Source: Teretinema zuelzerae (lineage in GTDB: Bacteria; Spirochaetota; Spirochaetia; Treponematales; Treponemataceae). From it: a stretch of DNA of 64,000 nt. The notes below the pieces were generated by a model. The model saw only the letters and a list, made by a program, of their open reading frames with translations, ran no database searches and had not been told where the DNA came from. The stretch covers positions 372,001-436,000 of the forward strand of contig NZ_JAINWA010000003.1 of the NCBI RefSeq assembly GCF_021021555.1. The letters are read 5' to 3'. Made by a program: the position numbers and the translations under genes. Positions within the stretch are counted from its first letter, which is position 1. Every line of letters begins with the position of its first letter. Below are positions 60,017 to 64,000 of the stretch, piece by piece.

Positions 60017-61905
60017 CGGCTCTGACCCGCCGCGATATACGAGCGGAGCTTTAAGGCTTCGTCGTAGATATGGACCGCGGACAACCCGGCAAACGAGAGA
60101 ATTTCCTGGCGGGTTCCCTGGGGGTAGAAAATATCCGGGAAGGCCATGGAGGCAGCCAGTACATGGGGAAGCCGTTCGCGTACGATAGACGCGAGATCGG
60201 AAGCGATGCCGCCGGTTTCGGAGCCGTCTTCCACGAACAGGACGGCGCGATAGCCGGAAGCGCAGGAAACAAGAAAGTCTTCGTCCAGGGGCTTGATGAA
60301 TCGCAGGTTGTACGTATCGACCGGAAGGCTTGAACGCGCGAGCATGTTCGCGGCTTCATGCACTTCGGCGTATATGCCGCCGGTGCAGGCGATGAGGATG
60401 TCCGCGCCGTCCCTCTGGGTGAATACGCCTTTTCCCGTTTCCAGGGGAAGGTCGAAGGCGCTCTGTTCGGTGGGACAGGCGGCCTTGGGATAGCGGATGA
60501 TCACCGGTTCGTCGCGGCCAAGAGCCCACGAGAGCATAAGAGACATCTCCCGGGCGGAGGCCGGAGCGAGTATCGAAACTCCGGGAACCGGCCGGAAAAG
60601 AGCAATATCGAAGAGTCCCTGATGAGTTTCCCCGTCGTCCGGAACGGCTCCGGAGCGGTCGAGGGCGAAGACGACCGGGAGCTTTTGAAGTGCGGCGTCG
60701 TGGACGAGCTGGTCGACCGCGCGCTGCATGAAGGTGCTGTAAATCGCGACTACCGGACGCATTCCGCCTGCGGCAAGGCCTCCGGCGAAGGTGACCGCGT
60801 GCTGCTCGGCGATGCCGACATCGAAAAAACGGTCGGGATATCGATGCTGAAAAGCGGCAAGTCCGGTGCCCTTCGCCATCGCGGCGGTGATCGCGACGAT
60901 GCGGGGATCGTGCGAAGCTTCTTCAAGCAATGAGCGGGAAAAGGCTTCGGTGAAGCTGGTGGTATCGAATTTTTCTACCTTTCCGTCGCTGATGCAGAAC
61001 GGGCCGATGCCGTGAAAGGTCGACGGATCGTTTTCTGCGAGGCTGTAGCCCTTCCCTTTGCGGGTCAGCACGTGAACGACAACCGGGCGCTTCAGGGCGC
61101 GGACGTCGCGGAGAACCTTTTCCAGCTCTTCGATATTGTGGCCGTTGAGAGGCCCGACGTATTCAAACCCCAGATCGACGAACAGGTTGTCCTTGAATAC
61201 CAGGCCTTTCAAGCCTCGTTTCATCCTGTGGACGATTTTTGCGAGAAAGACGCCGATCAGGGGAATCGAACGAACCACGCGGTCCACCCGGTAACGGAAG
61301 CGCTGGTACGAGGCTCCCATCGTGAGGCGGCTGAGGTATTCGGAAAGGGCGCCCGTATTGGGGCTGATGGACATCTTGTTGTCGTTGAGGATCACCACGA
61401 GATCGTTCTGGCCCTGCCCGGCGTGGGACAGCGCCTCGAGGGCCATTCCCCCGGTCAGAGCTCCGTCGCCGATGACTGCCACGACCTTTCCCGGTTCGCC
61501 GCGAAGCTTTTTCGCGGTCAACAGGCCGTAAGCGGCCGAAATCGAGGTCGAAGAATGGCCGGTATCGAAGGAATCGTGCGGACTTTCTTCGCGCTTGGGG
61601 AAGCCGGAAAGACCGTCTTTTTTGCGTATCGTGGAAAACCGTTCAAAACGGCCGGTGAGCATTTTGTGCGTATAGCACTGATGACCAACGTCCCAGACGA
61701 ACTGATCCTGCGGGCTTTCGAAAACGCGGTGAAGGGCGATGGTCAGCTCGACAACGCCGAGATTGCTGGAAAGATGGCCGCCGTTTGTGCCGACGACCTC
61801 TATTATCTGTTTTCTGAGCTCATTGGAAAGATTTTTCAATTCTATATTCGACAGAGAGCGTAAATCCTGCGGAGAGCGAATTCCTGAAAGGATTGAATGA
61901 TTCAT
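60013..61905 (-). CDS. dxs: 1-deoxy-D-xylulose-5-phosphate synthase
   Basis: Dxs makes DXP from pyruvate and glyceraldehyde 3-phosphate, entering the MEP isoprenoid route and also vitamin B6 and thiamine synthesis. The thiamine-diphosphate motif is VIGDGALTGGMALEALSHAGQGQNDLVVILNDNKMSIS. RSLSNIELKNLSNELR, GGHLSSNLGVVELTIALHRVF and the transketolase-like DVGIAEQHAVTFAGGLA are clear. No Shine-Dalgarno sequence is visible; TATGGT lies 13 bases before the ATG. It heads the seven-gene overlapping operon. Confidence 0.96.
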   Translation of the reverse strand: MNHSILSGIRSPQDLRSLSNIELKNLSNELRKQIIEVVGTNGGHLSSNLGVVELTIALHRVFESPQDQFVWDVGHQCYTHKMLTGRFERFSTIRKKDGLSGFPKREESPHDSFDTGHSSTSISAAYGLLTAKKLRGEPGKVVAVIGDGALTGGMALEALSHAGQGQNDLVVILNDNKMSISPNTGALSEYLSRLTMGASYQRFRYRVDRVVRSIPLIGVFLAKIVHRMKRGLKGLVFKDNLFVDLGFEYVGPLNGHNIEELEKVLRDVRALKRPVVVHVLTRKGKGYSLAENDPSTFHGIGPFCISDGKVEKFDTTSFTEAFSRSLLEEASHDPRIVAITAAMAKGTGLAAFQHRYPDRFFDVGIAEQHAVTFAGGLAAGGMRPVVAIYSTFMQRAVDQLVHDAALQKLPVVFALDRSGAVPDDGETHQGLFDIALFRPVPGVSILAPASAREMSLMLSWALGRDEPVIIRYPKAACPTEQSAFDLPLETGKGVFTQRDGADILIACTGGIYAEVHEAANMLARSSLPVDTYNLRFIKPLDEDFLVSCASGYRAVLFVEDGSETGGIASDLASIVRERLPHVLAASMAFPDIFYPQGTRQEILSFAGLSAVHIYDEALKLRSYIAAGQSR

Positions 61906-61933
61906 AAGTCAGAAGTGTACCATACCGTACCGT

Positions 61934-61967
61934 AAAAAAAAAGACCGCAAACACGAGGTTTGCGGTC
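61934..61967 (-). terminator. Terminator of the miaA/ribosomal-protein transcript
   Basis: On the - strand GACCGCAAAC and GTTTGCGGTC form a perfect 10-base stem with a short loop, followed by nine Ts. It separates the upstream - strand genes from dxs. Confidence 0.92.
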
Positions 61968-62001
61968 TCTTATGCGTATAAGCGCGCTCGAGACAGTTGC
62001 G

Positions 62002-62070
62002 CTCCGGCTAGCCGGAGGCATACCGCTAGAAGCTGTTACCCGAAAAGAACAATTCCCGGCAGCGCTGCCG
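62002..62070. repeat. Two perfect palindromes after the small ribosomal gene
   Basis: CTCCGGCTAGCCGGAG (62002-62017, 16 bases) and CGGCAGCGCTGCCG (62057-62070, 14 bases) lie between the small gene's stop and the terminator. Both are GC-rich and self-complementary without a loop. Confidence 0.55.
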
Positions 62071-62097
62071 TCGGGCCGCCCTAGCACGGGATTCGGA

Positions 62098-62187
62098 TTA
62101 TTTCTTCTTGTGCCGGTTCTTTCTGAGTTTTTTCTTCCGCTTATGCGTCGCGATTTTCTGGCGTTTTCTTTTTTTTCCGCAGGGCAC
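62098..62187 (-). CDS. Tiny basic ribosomal-type protein (AURKAIP1/COX24 domain, bS22-like)
   Basis: This 29-residue protein reads VPCGKKRKRQKIATHKRKKK then LRKNRHKKK, with GTG as start. It matches the short lysine/arginine-rich AURKAIP1/COX24-type proteins that sit in small ribosomal subunits of several phyla (bS22 and mitochondrial mS38 are relatives). GTG 62187 has AAGGAG seven bases upstream. It follows miaA by 25 bases and is closed by the terminator at 61934-61967. Its size makes it easy to miss. Confidence 0.78.
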   Translation of the reverse strand: MPCGKKRKRQKIATHKRKKKLRKNRHKKK

Positions 62188-62212
62188 GGCCGCACTCCTT
62201 ATCAAATAAACT

Positions 62213-63196
62213 TTACGAAGTATGCACAGAATCCCTAAAGGCGTCAAGTACCGCGTTATAAATTGACGGGAGATCTTCGGGATTCCAGCGCTCCACGCCG
62301 GGAATAGAGGACATGAACACCTCCTGCCGCTTGGCGTATTTTCTGCTGTTCCGGGCGATTTCCTCACGGATGCGCGAAGGGTCGGCGCCGGGCGGATCCG
62401 TGAGGAAAAACTCGCGGTAGCCGATCGCCTGCATGCCGGGCTCAGCCTTATCGTGCCCCGCTTCCAAAAGCCGCGCGAATTCTTCCGGCAAGCCCTGTTC
62501 GAACATCTCGGCGACGCGGAGATTAATCCGGTCGTAGAGCTGCGCGCGCGGACGGTCAAGAAAGATCACCTTGAACCGATATCCCGGGCGCAGACGCGAT
62601 GACAGATCGTGAGCGCTGCGGGGCTTGCCCGATTGCAGGAACACCTCAAGGGCGCGAAGTATGCGGTATTCGTCGTTGGGATGGATTTTAGCCGCGCTTT
62701 CGGGATCGACCGCCGACAGCTCGCGGTGCATAGCCGCCGTCCCCTCTATTTCGGCCCTGTCCTGAAGATTCTTTCTGAGGATCGGGTCCGATTCGGGAGT
62801 GGAAGGCAGGCCGCAGAGAAAATTTCTGATGTAAAAGCCGGTTCCGCCGAGAATTACGGGAAGACGGCCTCTCCCGGAGATCGAACGGCACAGTTCGTCG
62901 GCTAAGCGAACGAAGTCGCCGGCGGAAAACTGTTCGCGGGGATCGCGGATATCGAAGAGATGATGGGGGAGACGCTCGAGAAGGGAGCGCGGCGGCTTTG
63001 CCGTTCCGATATCCATGCCGCGGTATACTTGCATGGAGTCGGCGCTGACGATTTCGGCCCGGCCTTTAAAAAAAGAAAAATCTTCTCCCGGGCAGGGAGA
63101 AGAGCTCTGTGAAAAAAGGGTGTCCGCAAGAGAGGTTTTTCCGGATGCGGTCGCGCCGAAAACGACGAGAACAGGAATATCCCGCGCATCGGTCAT
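62213..63196 (-). CDS. miaA: tRNA dimethylallyltransferase
   Basis: MiaA adds a dimethylallyl group to A37 of tRNAs reading UNN codons. The P-loop is GATASGKTSL, followed by IVSADSMQVYRGMDIGTAKP, HHLFDIRDPREQFSAGDFVRLA, ILGGTGFYIRNFLCGLP and AIGYREF. At 327 aa it is a usual size. No clear Shine-Dalgarno sequence precedes ATG 63196. It lies 15 bases after rpoZ and probably shares its transcript. Its prenyl donor comes from the pathway that dxs feeds. Confidence 0.95.
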   Translation of the reverse strand: MTDARDIPVLVVFGATASGKTSLADTLFSQSSSPCPGEDFSFFKGRAEIVSADSMQVYRGMDIGTAKPPRSLLERLPHHLFDIRDPREQFSAGDFVRLADELCRSISGRGRLPVILGGTGFYIRNFLCGLPSTPESDPILRKNLQDRAEIEGTAAMHRELSAVDPESAAKIHPNDEYRILRALEVFLQSGKPRSAHDLSSRLRPGYRFKVIFLDRPRAQLYDRINLRVAEMFEQGLPEEFARLLEAGHDKAEPGMQAIGYREFFLTDPPGADPSRIREEIARNSRKYAKRQEVFMSSIPGVERWNPEDLPSIYNAVLDAFRDSVHTS

Positions 63197-63211
63197 ATGG
63201 AAGAAAAAGCC

Positions 63212-63406
63212 TTATTTGTCTTCGATCTGGTACTCGACGTTGCGGGTAAAAACCTGCCGCGCGGCGAGAGAAACGACTTTTCCGTCATTTTCTTCGATCT
63301 CGGGATCGCGAACCATGGAAAGCTGATAGGCGCGCCTGATCGAAGCGCAGGTGATTTCGTATACGTTGCCCGTAAATTCTACAAGATGTTCCAATGGAAA
63401 TATCAT
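63212..63406 (-). CDS. rpoZ: RNA polymerase omega subunit
   Basis: This 64-aa protein has the omega pattern: PLEHLVEFTGNVYEITCASIRRAYQL followed by KVVSLAARQVFTRNVEYQ. Omega helps assemble beta' into RNA polymerase. The spirochaetal omega is short and divergent, so it is easily overlooked. ATG 63406 has no ribosome site; a promoter with 17-base spacing ends six bases before it. miaA follows. Confidence 0.82.
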   Translation of the reverse strand: MIFPLEHLVEFTGNVYEITCASIRRAYQLSMVRDPEIEENDGKVVSLAARQVFTRNVEYQIEDK

Positions 63407-63412
63407 AGTTCG

Positions 63413-63441
63413 ACTATACCCAAATTACGGCGATTATTCAA
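63413..63441 (-). promoter_or_regulatory. rpoZ promoter placed for a leaderless transcript
   Basis: On the - strand TTGAAT (63441-63436), exactly 17 bases and TATAGT (63418-63413) end six bases before the rpoZ ATG. Confidence 0.7.
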
Positions 63442-63448
63442 GAGAAAC

Positions 63449-63477
63449 TTGCCCTGGACCCGTAAAATGGATAAATT
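63449..63477 (+). promoter_or_regulatory. hflK promoter
   Basis: TTGCCC (63449-63454), 17 bases and TAAATT (63472-63477), 24 bases before the ATG; divergent from rpoZ. Confidence 0.45.
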
Positions 63478-63501
63478 AGAATGATGTTTCAAGGAGGATC
63501 T

Positions 63502-64000
63502 ATGGAAAATAATGCCCGACGGCCTGAATGGTTGAGTCCGACCTTAGTGCTGACGCTGGGAGTATTGATTGCTGTTCTGGCGGTAGGCTTCACCGGCTTC
63601 ATCGTCGTCGATCAGACGGAAGAGGCGGTCATTACGAGATTTGGAAAATATAACCGGACGGCAGGACCCGGACTGCATTTCAAAGTTCCGTTGGGAATTG
63701 AAAAAAGCTGGAATGTTCCGACAAAACGGATTCAAACCGAACAATTCGGCTTCCGCACCGTAAAGGGCGGCATCAACAACACCTACGAAAACAATCTGAC
63801 CCGAGAGTCGACGATGCTGACCGGCGACTTGAACATAGTAGACGTTGAATGGATTATCCAATACCGGATACACGATCCGCGCGCCTGGCTTTTCAACGTG
63901 CACGAAAGCGTGCGGAACTCGACCATCAGGGACATTTCCCAATCGGTCATCAACATGCTCGTGGGAGACCGCGCGATCCTCGACGTAATCGGACCGGAAA
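63502..64000 (+). CDS. hflK: HflK-like SPFH protein, truncated by the window end
   Basis: The first 166 residues are visible. They show a transmembrane helix (LSPTLVLTLGVLIAVLAVGFTGFIVV) and an SPFH domain starting VDQTEEAVITRFGKYNRTAGPGLHFKVPLGIEKSWNVPTKRIQTEQFG. STMLTGDLNIVDVEWIIQYRIHDPRAWLFNV is the HflK-specific segment. HflK and HflC form a periplasm-facing ring that controls the FtsH protease. AAGGAGG lies six bases before the ATG. hflC is expected just beyond the window. It is distinct from the two QmcA-like SPFH proteins at 7-9 kb. Confidence 0.9.
   Translation, partial: MENNARRPEWLSPTLVLTLGVLIAVLAVGFTGFIVVDQTEEAVITRFGKYNRTAGPGLHFKVPLGIEKSWNVPTKRIQTEQFGFRTVKGGINNTYENNLTRESTMLTGDLNIVDVEWIIQYRIHDPRAWLFNVHESVRNSTIRDISQSVINMLVGDRAILDVIGPE

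Noticed and set aside
61012-61863. A 283-codon + strand open frame opposite dxs
   Set aside because: Antisense shadow of dxs; arginine- and glycine-rich with no family match.
1-64000. CRISPR arrays, rRNA genes, prophage or conjugative genes
   Set aside because: No regularly spaced repeats, rRNA-like sequence, integrase, capsid or transfer genes were found by reading the window; the only mobile element is the IS4-family insertion sequence.

Overview
The window reads as chromosomal DNA of a treponeme-like spirochaete with moderately high GC. The main support is a spirochaetal flagellar gene set (two FlaB core flagellins, flaG, fliD, and flgN-flgK-flgL-fliW-csrA in the order known from spirochaetes), anaerobic nucleotide metabolism (class III ribonucleotide reductase), a spirochaete-type glycolipid glycosyltransferase cluster, and both sigma-28-like and sigma-54-like promoters. 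There is no rRNA, CRISPR array or prophage. One intact IS4-family insertion sequence is the only clear mobile element.

Layout. 1-3.1 kb: biotin ligase/repressor birA and a complete biotin ECF transporter (bioY, ATPase, EcfT), with a BirA-like operator at the promoter. 3.1-7.2 kb: nrdR, nrdD, a separate glycyl-radical/redoxin fusion protein, and nrdG, behind NrdR-box-like palindromes. 7.3-9.6 kb: an NfeD and two SPFH proteins. 9.7-12.9 kb: histidine kinase, receiver, and receiver-HD-GYP. 12.9-17.2 kb: pdxA, a small acidic ORF, a periplasmic binding protein, the insertion sequence, ferritin and a CAT-anticodon tRNA. 17.2-24.7 kb: a large orphan TPR-like protein, argF, a secreted protein, an NrnA-like DHH phosphoesterase, a sigma-factor-like gene behind a sigma-54-type promoter with rdgB, and a methyltransferase.

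24.7-38.2 kb is the motility region: flaB, flaB, flaG, fliD, a protein of unknown function, a PilZ protein, a small protein, tsaE-tsaB and a PAS/HD-GYP protein on the + strand, converging on csrA-fliW-flgL-flgK-flgN on the - strand. Both flagellin leaders carry a hairpin that presents GGA in its loop plus a GGA in the Shine-Dalgarno sequence, so the flagellins are probably the targets of the CsrA/FliW pair in the same window. 38.3-44.8 kb: tRNAs for His, Arg, Lys, Leu and Gly, an M13 peptidase, and tig-clpP-clpX. 44.8-52.7 kb: glycosyltransferases, a DEAD-box helicase and an outer-membrane barrel. 52.7-55.4 kb: a uracil-DNA-glycosylase-like protein and priA. 55.4-61.9 kb: a tightly overlapping - strand operon dxs-folP-cdaA-cdaR-acpS-DUF2225-truA. 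62-64 kb: a 29-residue ribosomal-type protein, miaA, rpoZ, and the start of hflK, which runs off the window.

The most unusual feature is the anaerobic ribonucleotide reductase. The catalytic NrdD chain stops just after its zinc site, and the glycyl-radical segment is encoded separately, fused to a CPNC redoxin domain, in the same operon. A second pattern is a set of genes with no Shine-Dalgarno sequence but a -10-like hexamer 6-10 bases before the ATG (birA, a binding protein, tsaE, a helicase, rpoZ), which suggests leaderless mRNAs.
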